In this document: positions 1 through 10,932 of the stretch, one piece after another
Numbering within the stretch: position 1 is the first letter of the stretch
Layout of the letters: each line of letters opens with the position of its first letter
NCBI RefSeq assembly: GCF_028688855.1
Contig: NZ_JAQTXI010000001.1
Span: 204,001 to 268,000, forward strand
From: Neomegalonema sp.
GTDB lineage: Bacteria > Pseudomonadota > Alphaproteobacteria > Rhodobacterales > Rhodobacteraceae
Length of the DNA stretch: 64,000 nucleotides
Direction of reading: 5' to 3'
Notes under the pieces: generated by a model
The model's database searches: none
Told to the model about the DNA's origin: nothing
Seen by the model: only the letters and a program-made list of their open reading frames with translations
Made by a program: the position numbers and the translations under genes

Positions 1-1
1 T

Positions 2-850
2 CTGACTTTCGTGGCGGTCATGGGTCAGCCGCCCGCCGTGGTTTCGGTTCTCGGCATGGAATCCCCGGAGGCCGTTCAGGGCGTTCTCGCCAGATTGGCG
101 GAGAGGACGGAATTCGAACCCGTCGAAGGCCTGGAGGGCGCGCTGATCAACGGCGAGCCGATGAAACAGGATTTCGCGCGCCGCGACCCCGCCGACCCAT
201 GGCGCGGGAGCCTCGGGCAGGCTGTGGCCGTCGGGGGGAAGGGCGCGGCTCTGATCCACGCGTCGGCGCCCGAGGCCATCCGCTTCCTGCGCGGCGTGGA
301 GCGGAGCGCTCTGGAGACTCCGATTCTCGCGACGGCTCTGGCGGGCCTGGAATCCGTCGCGGGCGAGGGCGAGGCGCTTCAGGCCTCGCCCTTCACGCCG
401 GTTCTGGGGCTGGAGTCGGGCTTCGACCCTGCCGAGATTCTCTTGCGGGCGCGGCCCGGCCAGGACATGGCGGCTCTGCGCGCCGAGATCGAAGCCCGCA
501 TGGCGGAGACGACTCGGGGCGTCCCGCCCTATTTCGGCGGGCTCCTCGCCGACGCCCAGATTCAAGGGCGTCCGGCTCTGGTCGTCGCGCTGGCCTATCC
601 CGATTGCGGGACCGCTCAGGCCGCCGCCGAAGCCTCCGCCGGGCTTTGGCGGGCCGAGCTTCCCGAACCCGCCGCCGAGGTCTCCGCCTCTCACGTCGAG
701 GGCGTCGAGGGCGTCGAGGGGCTTTGCGCGGCGGTGATTCTGGGTCTGGGCGAGGCTCGGGAGGACCTGGCCAATCCTCTTGCTTCTGCGGCGCTTCAGC
801 GGATCATGCGCGGGCAGGGCCTCCCGATGCTCCGCATCGGCGCCCCCTGA
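2..850 (+). CDS. Hypothetical protein, 5' end possibly outside the window
   Basis: The frame is open to the left edge. An in-frame GTG lies at position 11 and an ATG at 20, so the true start may be either of these or upstream of the window. The visible part is about 280 residues, acidic and Ala/Gly/Glu-rich, with no transmembrane segment and no motif I recognise. Near the C-terminus a short in-frame duplication gives Gly-Val-Glu-Gly-Val-Glu-Gly. It ends 80 bases before leuD on the same strand, so it may belong to a leu operon, but its sequence gives no link to leucine synthesis. Codon use is GC-rich at third positions like the neighbours, which supports it as a real gene. No function is proposed. 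Confidence 0.7.
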   Translation: MTFVAVMGQPPAVVSVLGMESPEAVQGVLARLAERTEFEPVEGLEGALINGEPMKQDFARRDPADPWRGSLGQAVAVGGKGAALIHASAPEAIRFLRGVERSALETPILATALAGLESVAGEGEALQASPFTPVLGLESGFDPAEILLRARPGQDMAALRAEIEARMAETTRGVPPYFGGLLADAQIQGRPALVVALAYPDCGTAQAAAEASAGLWRAELPEPAAEVSASHVEGVEGVEGLCAAVILGLGEAREDLANPLASAALQRIMRGQGLPMLRIGAP

Positions 851-930
851 GTTGAAAGCGGCGGGCGCAGGGTCTAAGTTCGGAGCCAAGCGCCCCCGCC
901 TTCGATCCGCGGGGCGGAGGAGATTCAGCC

Positions 931-1551
931 ATGCAGAAATTCACCAGCCTCTCGGGAGTGGCCGCGCCCCTGCCCCTGATCAACATCGACACCGACATGA
1001 TCATCCCCAAGCAATATCTGAAGACGATCAAGCGCACGGGGCTCGGGACGGGGCTGTTCTCGGAGCTGCGCTATGACGAGCAGGGCGGCGAGAATCCGGA
1101 CTTCGTGCTGAACCGGCCCGCCTATCGTCAGGCGGAGATCCTCGTGACGGGGGACAACTTCGGCTGCGGCTCCAGCCGCGAGCATGCGCCCTGGGCCCTG
1201 CTGGATTTCGGGATCCGCTGCGTGATCGCGCCGAGCTTCGCCGACATCTTCTACAACAACTGCTTCAAGAACGGGATCCTGCCCATCGCCCTGCCTCAGG
1301 AGCAGATCGACCTGCTCATGGAGGACGCCGAGAAGGGCGCCAACGCCCGCATCACGGTGGATCTGGAGACTCAGACCATCGAGCGCCCCAACGGCGAGAA
1401 GATCGCCTTCGACGTGGACGCCTTCCGCCGTCATTGCCTGTTGAACGGGCTCGACGACATCGGCCTGACGCTCCAGCATGGCGCGGAGATCGACGCCTTC
1501 GAGGCGAAGATGCGCGGCGATCAGCCCTGGGTGTTGCAGAAGCGCGCCTGA
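931..1551 (+). CDS. leuD: 3-isopropylmalate dehydratase small subunit
   Basis: LeuD pairs with LeuC to interconvert 2- and 3-isopropylmalate in leucine biosynthesis in the cytoplasm. The 206-residue protein has the usual family length. It opens with the typical swivelling-domain start ([18 protein letters not shown], about residues 13-30) and carries the substrate-loop signature [13 protein letters not shown] near residue 75, whose Ser-Arg pair contacts the substrate. A GGAGGAG ribosome site lies about 8 bases before the ATG. leuC is not visible and would have to lie to the left or elsewhere. The preceding gene is co-directional with an 80-base gap. Confidence 0.97.
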   Translation: MQKFTSLSGVAAPLPLINIDTDMIIPKQYLKTIKRTGLGTGLFSELRYDEQGGENPDFVLNRPAYRQAEILVTGDNFGCGSSREHAPWALLDFGIRCVIAPSFADIFYNNCFKNGILPIALPQEQIDLLMEDAEKGANARITVDLETQTIERPNGEKIAFDVDAFRRHCLLNGLDDIGLTLQHGAEIDAFEAKMRGDQPWVLQKRA

Positions 1552-1685
1552 GCATTCGGAGCGCGAGGAGAAATCCGCAAGGCCGGGGGAGGCTCCTCCG
1601 GCCTTTTCGCGCGTCCGGCGCCGAGGACGAGCGCTTCCGACCGCAGGGCGCAGGATCTGAGGAGCGTCGACGTCTGGGGAAAATC

Positions 1686-1762
1686 TGGTAGTGAGGGGGG
1701 GACTCGAACCCCCGACCTTCGGATTATGAGTCCGACGCTCTAACCAGCTGAGCTACCTCACC
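1686..1762 (-). tRNA. tRNA with CAU anticodon, probably elongator tRNA-Met
   Basis: The minus strand folds into a complete cloverleaf. The acceptor stem GGTGAGG pairs with CCTCACT (one G-T pair), the D-arm is GCTC...GAGC, the anticodon loop is CTCATAA (anticodon CAU), the T-arm GGGGG/CCCCC surrounds TTCGAGT, and CCA is encoded. A paired first base excludes initiator tRNA. CAU could also be the tRNA-Ile read after lysidine modification; Met is the more likely reading. Confidence 0.93.
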
Positions 1763-1774
1763 AGATATCGGGCC

Positions 1775-1803
1775 TGATAACTTGGCGGACGGGGGCTTGT
1801 CAA
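1775..1803 (-). promoter_or_regulatory. Sigma-70-type promoter of the CAU tRNA
   Basis: On the minus strand a perfect -35 TTGACA (1798-1803) is followed after 17 bases by TTATCA (1775-1780), 12 bases before the mature tRNA 5' end. Spacing and position fit a dedicated tRNA promoter. Confidence 0.75.
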
Positions 1804-1845
1804 TTCGTCATCGACGCCCCGTCGCGCCGAAATTCGCAGAAGCTT

Positions 1846-3186
1846 TCAATCTCCGTGCAGCTCCGCCCGCAGCCGCGGAAGACGCAGGGTCGCCCGAAGT
1901 CCGCCCAGCGGGCTTTCCCCAAGCTCCACCTCTCCGCCATGAGCCCGCGCCGCGTCCCGCGCGATGGCCAGACCCAGACCCACGCCGCCCCTCGCCCCGC
2001 CCGAAAGCGCGCTCCGCGCCGCGTCCAGACGCACGAAGGGACGGAACACCTCCTCGCGCTTCTCCGCAGGCACTCCGGGCCCGTCGTCGTCCACATGGAT
2101 CTCCACGGCGGCGCGCCCGTCCTCCACCGAGATCTCGACATGACGGCCATAGGCTGCCGCGTTGTCCGCGAGATTCTGCAACGCCCGCGCCACCGCCCCC
2201 CGCCGCATCCAGAGCGGCGCCGCAGGAGAAGCCTCCCGCATCTCCTTCAGACGCGCCCTGGCTCCGGCGCGGGTCAGCTTCTCCACCGCCTCGCGGGCCA
2301 GCGCCGAGGGATCCGCCTGCTCCAGAGCCTCGCCTCCCTCGCCCCTGGCGAAGTCGAGATAGGCCCCGATCATGCGGTTCATCTCGGCCACGTCGGCCTC
2401 CAGATCGCGGATCTCGGGGCCCGGCGGCAGAAGCGCCAGAGCCAGATTCATCCGCGTCAGGGGCGTGCGCAGGTCGTGGCTCACCGCCGAGAGCATCATC
2501 GTGCGCTGGGCGAGCTGCTTCTCGATCCGGGCGCGCATCTGGAGGAAGGCGGCGCTCGCCTGTCGCACCTCCAGAGCGCCCGCAGGACGCAATTCGGCCG
2601 GCTGACCCTTGCCGAAGGCGTCGGCGGCGCGGGCCAGCTCGCGGATGGGCCGGATCTGGTTGCGCAGGAAGATCGCCGAGATGGTCAGCAGCACCAGCCC
2701 CGCGCCCCCCGTCCAGACGAGAAGCTGCCAGGCCCGCGAGGCGAAGAGCCGTCGCGCCGGAGGACGCGCCGCCAGAGCCCCCCCCCGCGCCGTCACCCGC
2801 AGGATGAAGGCGTCTTCGGCGTTCTGCCCGATCTCCACCGGCCCGACGGCGTCCTCGAAGGCCTCGGCCAGCGCCCGCCGCGAGACGTCGTAGAAGGGGA
2901 TGGGCTCGGGCGTCACGCGGCGGCCCGGCTCGAAGGCCACCTCGTAGCCCAGCAGGCTGGAGGCCTGCTCCAGAGCCTTGCGGGCCTCCGCCTCCGACTG
3001 CGCCCCCTGGACCACGCCCGTCAGGAGCTTCATCTCCTGAGCCACCCCCGCCGCCAGCTGGCGCGTGGCGCCCGCCCAATGGCGCTCGACGAGCAGGGCG
3101 CTCACCAGAAGCTGGAGCAGCAGCATGGGCGCCGCCAGAATCAGCAGCGCGCGCGAGAAGAGGCGTTTCGGAAGCAGGTTGGCCAT
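1846..3186 (-). CDS. EnvZ-like transmembrane sensor histidine kinase (orphan)
   Basis: This is a 446-residue two-component sensor. A membrane segment at about residues 11-33 and a second at about 153-175 flank a periplasmic loop of some 120 residues. A HAMP-like linker follows (IRPIRELARAADAFGKGQ). The dimerisation helix carries the phosphoacceptor His237 in SAVSHDLRTPL. The ATP-binding lid shows the N box (NLADNAAAYG), G1 (VDDDGPGVP) and G2 (GGVGLGLAIARD). The layout and H-box resemble EnvZ/OmpR-class kinases. No response regulator is adjacent: downstream is a tRNA and upstream is a divergent sulfurtransferase gene. The partner must be elsewhere, and the signal is unknown. Confidence 0.92.
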   Translation of the reverse strand: MANLLPKRLFSRALLILAAPMLLLQLLVSALLVERHWAGATRQLAAGVAQEMKLLTGVVQGAQSEAEARKALEQASSLLGYEVAFEPGRRVTPEPIPFYDVSRRALAEAFEDAVGPVEIGQNAEDAFILRVTARGGALAARPPARRLFASRAWQLLVWTGGAGLVLLTISAIFLRNQIRPIRELARAADAFGKGQPAELRPAGALEVRQASAAFLQMRARIEKQLAQRTMMLSAVSHDLRTPLTRMNLALALLPPGPEIRDLEADVAEMNRMIGAYLDFARGEGGEALEQADPSALAREAVEKLTRAGARARLKEMREASPAAPLWMRRGAVARALQNLADNAAAYGRHVEISVEDGRAAVEIHVDDDGPGVPAEKREEVFRPFVRLDAARSALSGGARGGVGLGLAIARDAARAHGGEVELGESPLGGLRATLRLPRLRAELHGD

Positions 3187-3291
3187 GAGAGAGTCATAAG
3201 CCGAAAGCCGTCGAAATTAAATTGCGGTCGCGCGACGCGCCGAATGCTTCTAGACTGCGCGCCCGAAGGGGTTTGAGGAGAGAGAACCGCC

Positions 3292-4164
3292 ATGACGCGC
3301 GCCGCAGCGCCTAGCCTCGTGAGCACCGGATGGCTCGCCGAACAGATCGAATCCTCGCCCACGCTGCGCGTGGCCGACGCCAGCTGGCACATGCCCGCCT
3401 CCGGCCGGAACGCCAGAGCCGAATACGCCGCCCGGCGGATTCCGGGCGCGCTCTTCTTCGACATCGACGCCTTGTCCGACGACAAGACGTCCCTGCCGCA
3501 CATGATCCCGCCGCACGAGAAGTTCGCTCTGGCGATGCGTCGGCTGGGCATGGGCGACGGACGCCATGTGGTGGTCTATGACGCGCAGGGAATCTTCAGC
3601 GCCGCGCGGGCCTGGTGGATGTTCCGGTTCTTCGGCCATTCCGAGGTCTCGGTGCTGGACGGCGGCTTTCCGAAATGGCTCGCCGAGGGCCGCCCCGTCG
3701 AGGAGGGCGAGCCCCTCCTCGCCCGCGAGCGCCATTATACGGGCCGCACGAATCTCAACCTCGTGCGCGACGTCACCCAGGTGGCCAGGGCCGCCAAGCT
3801 CGGGACGGAGCAGATCGTGGACGCGCGCTCGGCGGGCCGCTTCGAGGGCGCCGAGCCGGAGCCGCGTCCGGGTCTGCGGGCGGGCCATATTCCGGGATCG
3901 CGCAACGTGCCCTTCTCGACGCTGCTCGATTCCGACGGCGCCATGAAGTCGCCCGCCGAGCTGAAGGCGGTCTTCGAGGCGGCGGGGGTGGATCTCTCGC
4001 GGCCGATCATCACGAGCTGCGGCTCGGGCGTGACGGCGGCGGTGGTGAGTCTGGCGCTCTCGCGGCTCGGACATACGGAGAACGCGCTCTATGACGGCTC
4101 ATGGGCCGAATGGGGCTCCTATGCGGATCTCCCGGTCGAGACCGGGCCCGCGAAACCGCTCTGA
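3292..4164 (+). CDS. sseA: 3-mercaptopyruvate sulfurtransferase
   Basis: This is a two-domain rhodanese-fold enzyme of 290 residues that moves sulfur from 3-mercaptopyruvate to thiol acceptors. The N-terminal rhodanese domain is catalytically inactive, as in the family. The C-terminal active-site loop reads SCGSGVTAAV, with the persulfide-forming Cys near residue 243. The Gly-Ser-Gly-Val-Thr loop is characteristic of mercaptopyruvate enzymes rather than thiosulfate sulfurtransferases. The domain-border sequence RAGHIPGSRNVPF is also typical. The gene is divergent from the sensor kinase and lies 27 bases before a co-directional exported DsrE-like gene, so the two probably form a small sulfur-related operon. 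Confidence 0.93.
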   Translation: MTRAAAPSLVSTGWLAEQIESSPTLRVADASWHMPASGRNARAEYAARRIPGALFFDIDALSDDKTSLPHMIPPHEKFALAMRRLGMGDGRHVVVYDAQGIFSAARAWWMFRFFGHSEVSVLDGGFPKWLAEGRPVEEGEPLLARERHYTGRTNLNLVRDVTQVARAAKLGTEQIVDARSAGRFEGAEPEPRPGLRAGHIPGSRNVPFSTLLDSDGAMKSPAELKAVFEAAGVDLSRPIITSCGSGVTAAVVSLALSRLGHTENALYDGSWAEWGSYADLPVETGPAKPL

Positions 4165-4191
4165 GCCGAAGTTCAAGGAGGCCGCCTTCCC

Positions 4192-4653
4192 ATGCCGAGC
4201 TTTCTGCGGGCCGCGCTGCTGGCCCTCGCTCTGGTTTTCGCGACGCTCGCCGGGGCGGTCTCCGACGCCCGGGCCGCCGAGCGCAAGCTGGTGATCCACG
4301 TCGCCGAGGGCCAGACGACGACCATGTCCCAGGCCATCGTGATCGCGCGCAACGTCACGGAGCATTACGCCAGATACGGCGACACCGTGGACGTCAAGAT
4401 CCTCGCCACCGGCGGCGGGCTCGACATCTTCCGCGTCGACCGCACCAGCTTCGCCGACGGGCTGCTGCGGCTGAAGAGCGAGCTGCCCAAGGTGGACTTC
4501 ATCGCCTGCGGCAGCACCTTGCGGGGCGCGGCGGCGGCGATGAACGTCCCGGTTTCGGAGATCGACCTCCTGCCGGGGGTGCGGGTGGCGCCGGTGGGCG
4601 TGGCCGAACTGATGGATCTTCAGGACCGCGGCTATCGCTACGTGCGGCCCTGA
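4192..4653 (+). CDS. Exported DsrE-like protein
   Basis: The 153-residue protein starts with a Sec signal peptide (hydrophobic residues 5-24, cleavage likely after ARAA near 29). A DsrE/DsrF-like alpha/beta domain follows: a beta-strand start (KLVIHV), a central KILATGGGLDIF segment, and a single mature-region Cys in FIACGSTL. DsrE-family proteins often carry persulfide sulfur on such a Cys. A GGAGG ribosome site precedes the ATG. It follows the sulfurtransferase gene by 27 bases, so transcription is probably shared, although one product stays in the cytoplasm and this one is exported. The precise role is unknown. Confidence 0.78.
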   Translation: MPSFLRAALLALALVFATLAGAVSDARAAERKLVIHVAEGQTTTMSQAIVIARNVTEHYARYGDTVDVKILATGGGLDIFRVDRTSFADGLLRLKSELPKVDFIACGSTLRGAAAAMNVPVSEIDLLPGVRVAPVGVAELMDLQDRGYRYVRP

Positions 4654-4695
4654 GCGTCTGCGCGACGCGACCGGATGAAGGGGAGGCGCGGGGCT

Positions 4696-5271
4696 TCAGC
4701 GATAGGAGTCGCGGGCGGCCTCCGCCTTCGTGGCTCTGGGGAAGGCTCCGCCTCTCGGGCCGAAGAAGCTCCGCTCCATCTCGCCGATGACCTCGAGCGC
4801 CTTGTCGCGATCCCTGAACAGAAGCGTGTCGTGCTTGCGGCCGTCGGCGGTGGCCAGGGTGAGCCGCCAGGAGACGTCCGGGCCCCAGTCATGGCGGCCC
4901 TTGAAGCCGCGCAGATGCATCCAGAGGACGTCCTGCGGGCCATAGACCCCTTCGAACGCGTTGAAGACGCTCGCGCTCTCCACCTCGATCCGGTTGCGGC
5001 TCACGCGGATGAAGGTCGACCGCCAGATCAGCCCGCCGAGGATGAGCGTCGGACCGATCAGCAGGATGATCAGGCTGATCAGGAGAGAAAATCCGTCCCT
5101 CTCGCTCAGGACGGGGCCTTTCTGGGGAAAGAAGGCCGCCATGAAGGCCATGAGGAAGATTCCGAAGCCGAGGCCGCACAGGAGGAGCCTTTGCGTCAGC
5201 GTGACCTCCGAGCCATGGAGGAAGGCTTCGCCGTCCCATCCATGCGTCATTCGTCCGAGCGTTCCGATCAT
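4696..5271 (-). CDS. Hypothetical membrane protein with a PH-like tail
   Basis: The 191-residue protein has two predicted membrane helices, about residues 28-48 and 61-83. A roughly 100-residue soluble domain of alternating strands follows (STFIRVSRNRIEVES..., then DVSWRLTLATADGRKH). This pattern resembles the bacterial PH-like domains of small membrane proteins, but I cannot assign a family. It ends 42 bases from the convergent DsrE-like gene. The longest ORF is used, starting from the ATG complementary to 5269-5271; an alternative ATG seven codons in would remove little. Confidence 0.7.
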   Translation of the reverse strand: MIGTLGRMTHGWDGEAFLHGSEVTLTQRLLLCGLGFGIFLMAFMAAFFPQKGPVLSERDGFSLLISLIILLIGPTLILGGLIWRSTFIRVSRNRIEVESASVFNAFEGVYGPQDVLWMHLRGFKGRHDWGPDVSWRLTLATADGRKHDTLLFRDRDKALEVIGEMERSFFGPRGGAFPRATKAEAARDSYR

Positions 5272-5345
5272 CCTCGCCTCCTCTCCTGAGGCCTGAAGGA
5301 TGACGCGCGGAGATTGCGGAGGAATTGCCGTTCCCCGCAGGGAAA

Positions 5346-5372
5346 TCCCGGCCTGCGCGGGGCGGGCCGGGA
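5346..5372 (-). terminator. Possible terminator of clpB
   Basis: An 8-base perfect inverted repeat (TCCCGGCC at 5346-5353 and GGCCGGGA at 5365-5372) lies about 110 bases past the clpB stop. On the minus strand it is followed by ATTTCCC, a weak U-tract. A second perfect hairpin (GGCGGCCC/GGGCCGCC, 5390-5410) lies between it and clpB. Confidence 0.4.
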
Positions 5373-5483
5373 ATGCGAAGGGATCATCGGGCGGCCCGCG
5401 CGGGGCCGCCTTCAGGTTTCAGCGCGCCGTCGGAGCCTGCGCTCCTCCGTTCAGCGGATGGTCGGAGCCTGCGGCTCCGCCGT

Positions 5484-8108
<2,625 letters not shown>

Positions 8109-8326
8109 GATCGTCCTTCTCGGCATGTCCGCAAGCCGCCCGTGAAGTTCAGTGGCGCGGGTCTTGCTGTGTTTCCGCATGCGGGCGCCGAAGCCCGGCC
8201 GCCCGTCACGACATGTTGGCGCGCCCTCTCCGGCGCGCAAGGGGCCCGCCGTTAAGGGAGCCGCAAATTCCGCGTGGCAGGGTCCCGGGGCAGGGTTCCT
8301 GCGACGAACCGGGGGAGAACATCAAG

Positions 8327-8944
8327 ATGACGCAGAGCGGAAAGCCCGAGGCGCAAAAGCCGACGCGCCGGGGATTCCTGCTGACCGCCATGGGCCTGGC
8401 GGCCGCGGGCGCGGCGGCGGGAGCGGGACTCGGGATGGGCGGAACGGCCCGAGCGGCCATGGCGCCCTTCGATCCCATGGCCCGCGCGGCGGCGCTCGCG
8501 CCGCGCACGCTGGATCTGGTGGCGGTCAACACCGGCGAACGCTTCTCCGGCGTCTATTATCAGGGCGGCTTCTACGATCCCGGCGCGGTGGAGAGCCTCG
8601 ACCTCCTGCTGCGCGACCACCGCGAGAACGCCGCGCTGATGATGGACGTGCGGCTCTTCGACTTCCTCGCCGAGATTCAGGGCCGCATCGGCGGGAAACA
8701 GATCCAGATCACCTCCGGCTACCGCACGCCCCGCACCAACGCCCGCCTCAGCCAGGGCAGCGAGCGCGTCGCCAAGAACAGCCTCCACATGCAGGGCATG
8801 GCCGTCGACCTCAAGACGCCGGGGGTGAAGATCTCCGACGTGCAGAAGATCGCGCATGGGCTCAGGCGCGGCGGCGTCGGCTCCTATGCGGGCGCGAGCT
8901 TCCTGCATGTGGACGTCGGCGCGACCCGCGACTGGCGCTACTGA
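8327..8944 (+). CDS. Tat-exported DUF882 (YcbK-like) murein-active protein
   Basis: The 205-residue protein starts with a twin-arginine signal (TRRGFLLTAMGLAAAG, residues 12-27, then a hydrophobic Ala/Gly stretch to ARA near 44). The rest matches the DUF882/peptidase M15 fold: SGYRTPRTNARLS, the metal-binding segment SLHMQGMAVDL with its His and Asp, and a C-terminal FLHVDVG with a third zinc-ligand His. YcbK relatives act on peptidoglycan cross-links in the periplasm. The ATG at 8327 follows GGGGGAG; an upstream in-frame ATG at 8213 has no export signal and is rejected. The 3' end lies 174 bases before kdsB. Confidence 0.88.
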   Translation: MTQSGKPEAQKPTRRGFLLTAMGLAAAGAAAGAGLGMGGTARAAMAPFDPMARAAALAPRTLDLVAVNTGERFSGVYYQGGFYDPGAVESLDLLLRDHRENAALMMDVRLFDFLAEIQGRIGGKQIQITSGYRTPRTNARLSQGSERVAKNSLHMQGMAVDLKTPGVKISDVQKIAHGLRRGGVGSYAGASFLHVDVGATRDWRY

Positions 8945-9028
8945 AGCCCCAGGACGGCCCCGAGGAGGCGCCGTTCCGGGACGCTCCGTCCCGATCCGGG
9001 GCGCCGAAGCCGCGCGACGGAGCGGCGA

Positions 9029-9050
9029 AGCGCCGCTGCGAAGCGGCGCT
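9029..9050. terminator. Perfect 9-bp hairpin between the DUF882 gene and kdsB
   Basis: AGCGCCGCT (9029-9037) and AGCGGCGCT (9042-9050) form a perfect stem with a GCGA loop. No T-run follows, so it is either an intrinsic terminator without a U-tract or an RNA-stabilising stem. Confidence 0.45.
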
Positions 9051-9118
9051 ATCCTGTTCTGGCGCGAAGGATTATAGCTCCTGACGATCTGCTTGTCCGT
9101 ATTCGTCCGGAGTTCCCC

Positions 9119-9922
9119 ATGTCCGTCCTGATCGTCATTCCCGCCCGTTACAAGTCCTCGCGTTATCCCGGCAAGCCCCTTGCGGAGCTGCGCGGGGCCT
9201 CGGGGAGCGCGAAATCGCTGATCCGCCGGACCTGGGAGGCCGCGCAGACGGTCTCCGGCGCCGACCGCGTGGTGGTCGCCACCGACGACGACCGCATCCG
9301 CGAGGCCGCCGAGGCCTTCGGCGCCGAGGTCGTCATGACCGCCGAGGCCTGCGCCAACGGCACCGAGCGTTGCGCCGACGTGCTGGCGCGCCGTCCGGAC
9401 CTCAGGCCGGAGATCGTCGTGAACCTCCAGGGCGATTCGCCCCTGACGCCGCCCTGGTTCGTCGAGGCGCTGATCGACGCCATGCGGGCGGAGTCCGGGC
9501 TTCAGGTCGCGACGCCGGTCCTGCGCTGCGACCGCGAGACCCTCGAAGCCTTCCTCGAAGACCGCCGCGCCGGGCGGGTGGGCGGCACGACCGCCGTCTT
9601 CGGCGCCCGCAGGGACGCGCTCTATTTCTCCAAGGAGGTGCTGCCCTACACGGGCCGCAGCTTCGCCGAGGGCGAGACCATTCCCGTCTTCCATCATGTG
9701 GGGCTCTACGCCTATCGGCCTGCGGCGCTGGCGGCCTACGGACGGGCGGCGGCGGGGCCGCTGGAGGGCCTCGAAGGCCTGGAGCAATTGCGCTTCCTCG
9801 AACAGGGCCTGCCCATCCGCTGCGTCGAGGTCGAGGGGCGGGGGCGCGTCTTCTGGGAGCTGAACAACCCCGTGGACGCGCCGCGTATCGAAGCGGCTCT
9901 GGCGCGCATGGGATTGGACTGA
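9119..9922 (+). CDS. kdsB: 3-deoxy-manno-octulosonate cytidylyltransferase
   Basis: KdsB activates Kdo with CTP to give CMP-Kdo for lipopolysaccharide inner-core assembly. The 267-residue protein begins with the nucleotide-binding motif VIPARYKSSRYPGKPLAEL. It also shows VVVATDDDRI, EVVMTAEACANGTERCADV and VNLQGDSPLTP, and the C-terminal FWELNNPVDAPRIEAAL end, all in family order. A Gly-Ala-Ser-Gly-Ser insertion near residue 28 slightly lengthens the N-terminal loop. The ATG follows GGAGTTCCCC; the ribosome site is modest. It lies alone between the DUF882 gene and an AT-richer intergenic patch. CMP-sugar transferases of other acidic sugars are related, but the motifs favour KdsB. Confidence 0.93.
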   Translation: MSVLIVIPARYKSSRYPGKPLAELRGASGSAKSLIRRTWEAAQTVSGADRVVVATDDDRIREAAEAFGAEVVMTAEACANGTERCADVLARRPDLRPEIVVNLQGDSPLTPPWFVEALIDAMRAESGLQVATPVLRCDRETLEAFLEDRRAGRVGGTTAVFGARRDALYFSKEVLPYTGRSFAEGETIPVFHHVGLYAYRPAALAAYGRAAAGPLEGLEGLEQLRFLEQGLPIRCVEVEGRGRVFWELNNPVDAPRIEAALARMGLD

Positions 9923-9929
9923 TCGCGCA

Positions 9930-10307
9930 ATCTTCTCCCCGGGTTTGTGCTATATGAGGATTGAGGGCGCGGATGCGTTGATCTCTGATCATCCGCCCCC
10001 GTCTCGTTTCTGGCTCCAGCTGACGCATACGGATTTTTACGTCGGGGATGATGACGTCAGGGCAGGCTTGATCTTTGGGATATGATCCGTAGGGATCATG
10101 TCTAACGCACTGATATTGAAATTTCAGTGCAACTCATATCCAGAGGTATATTTCTGTCCTGCGTGTGTCGGGTTCATTATCCTCTCCTTTCAGGATCCTA
10201 TCCCTGCGAGCCCCCCAAGTAATTCTTAAGAGCAGATTGAAACAGAAAGGGGAGAGCGTTAGGTCAGGATCTGTAAAACTCGCAACCAGACATAACGGCG
10301 CAAGAAT
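9930..10307. other. AT-richer intergenic patch with inverted repeats
   Basis: This 380-base stretch is visibly less GC-rich than its surroundings. It holds two small perfect inverted repeats, ATGATCC/GGATCAT (10082-10099) and GCACTGA/TCAGTGC (10107-10130). The minus strand also has a 17-codon reading frame (MNPTHAGQKYTSGYELH) after GGAGAGG, starting near 10180. No protein gene is called; it may be the regulatory region of the next gene or a small RNA locus. Confidence 0.4.
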
Positions 10308-10538
10308 ATGGCAAACCTCCACCTCAAACGCTTCGCCAGGCGGTCCGCTCTGGCCCTGATCTGCATGACGGCGACCTTCGGCGCGGGCTCCGCGACGGCC
10401 TACACCTCCGAGGGCGGCAGCTCCCAGAACCTCCGGACCCATCCGGGCGCGATGCCTCTGCCCTTCCCGGTGCCGGCCCAGATGCAGCCGCTGCCCCAGC
10501 CCTTCCCGCGCCCCGCCTACGAGCGGCCGCGCTACTGA
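10308..10538 (+). CDS. Small secreted proline-rich protein
   Basis: The 76-residue product has a clear Sec signal: positive start KRFARRS, hydrophobic core to about residue 25, cleavage likely after ATA at 31. The mature part of roughly 45 residues is Pro/Gln-rich (PLPFPVPAQMQPLPQPFPRP) and ends in basic and aromatic residues. No Cys remains in the mature region and no domain is recognised. The ribosome site is weak, which lowers certainty about the start. An AT-rich leader with hairpins precedes it. It is probably a periplasmic or surface peptide of unknown role. Confidence 0.6.
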   Translation: MANLHLKRFARRSALALICMTATFGAGSATAYTSEGGSSQNLRTHPGAMPLPFPVPAQMQPLPQPFPRPAYERPRY

Positions 10539-10932
10539 TCCGACCTCTCCGGGTCCGCTTCACAGGGTGAGGAGCGGAAGCGGTCAGGGAAGCAGGAGCC
10601 TCCGGCGAAGCCGGCAGACAAGAAGGCCCGCCTCCCGATCCGCGTCCCGAGAGATTCCGGCGCGCTGCGGATCTGTCGTTCAGGGATTTCGGAGCGCGTC
10701 GCAGCGAGGGGCCGACCGGCTTGGGCCGGAGGCCAGGGTCGGCCGCCTCCCCGTCGGGAGCGCGCAGCCGCCCGATTCGCCGCCGGCTCCGGCCGTCAGG
10801 CGCGCCGCCGCCGCCGGATGGTCCCGGCCCCGCGCGGCCGAAGGCTCGAAGCCTTTCCGAATTCCTGAAGATCGCGGACGAGTCCCCCGGCGAGGCCCGA
10901 TTCCGGCCCCGCCTCCGGCGCGCCCTGCGGCG
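10539..10932. other. 394-base gap with no convincing gene
   Basis: This region lies between convergent genes, the small secreted protein and lolD. It contains only a short CCGGC/GCCGG hairpin near 10602-10614. Reading frames here are arginine-rich artefacts of GC content and lack ribosome sites. Confidence 0.5.

Noticed and set aside
8109..8240. Upstream extension of clpB by 44 codons
   Set aside because: Not ClpB-like; AAGGA precedes the internal ATG at 8108.
8213..8326. Start of the DUF882 gene at 8213
   Set aside because: No export signal or ribosome site; the Tat signal begins after 8327.
9029..9050. Insertion-sequence end or REP element
   Set aside because: A single isolated hairpin; no transposase, target duplication or second copy found by eye.
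10134..10442. 102-codon minus-strand gene
   Set aside because: Overlaps the secreted-protein gene and has no ribosome site; only the short 17-codon frame nearby has one, and it is kept as an observation.
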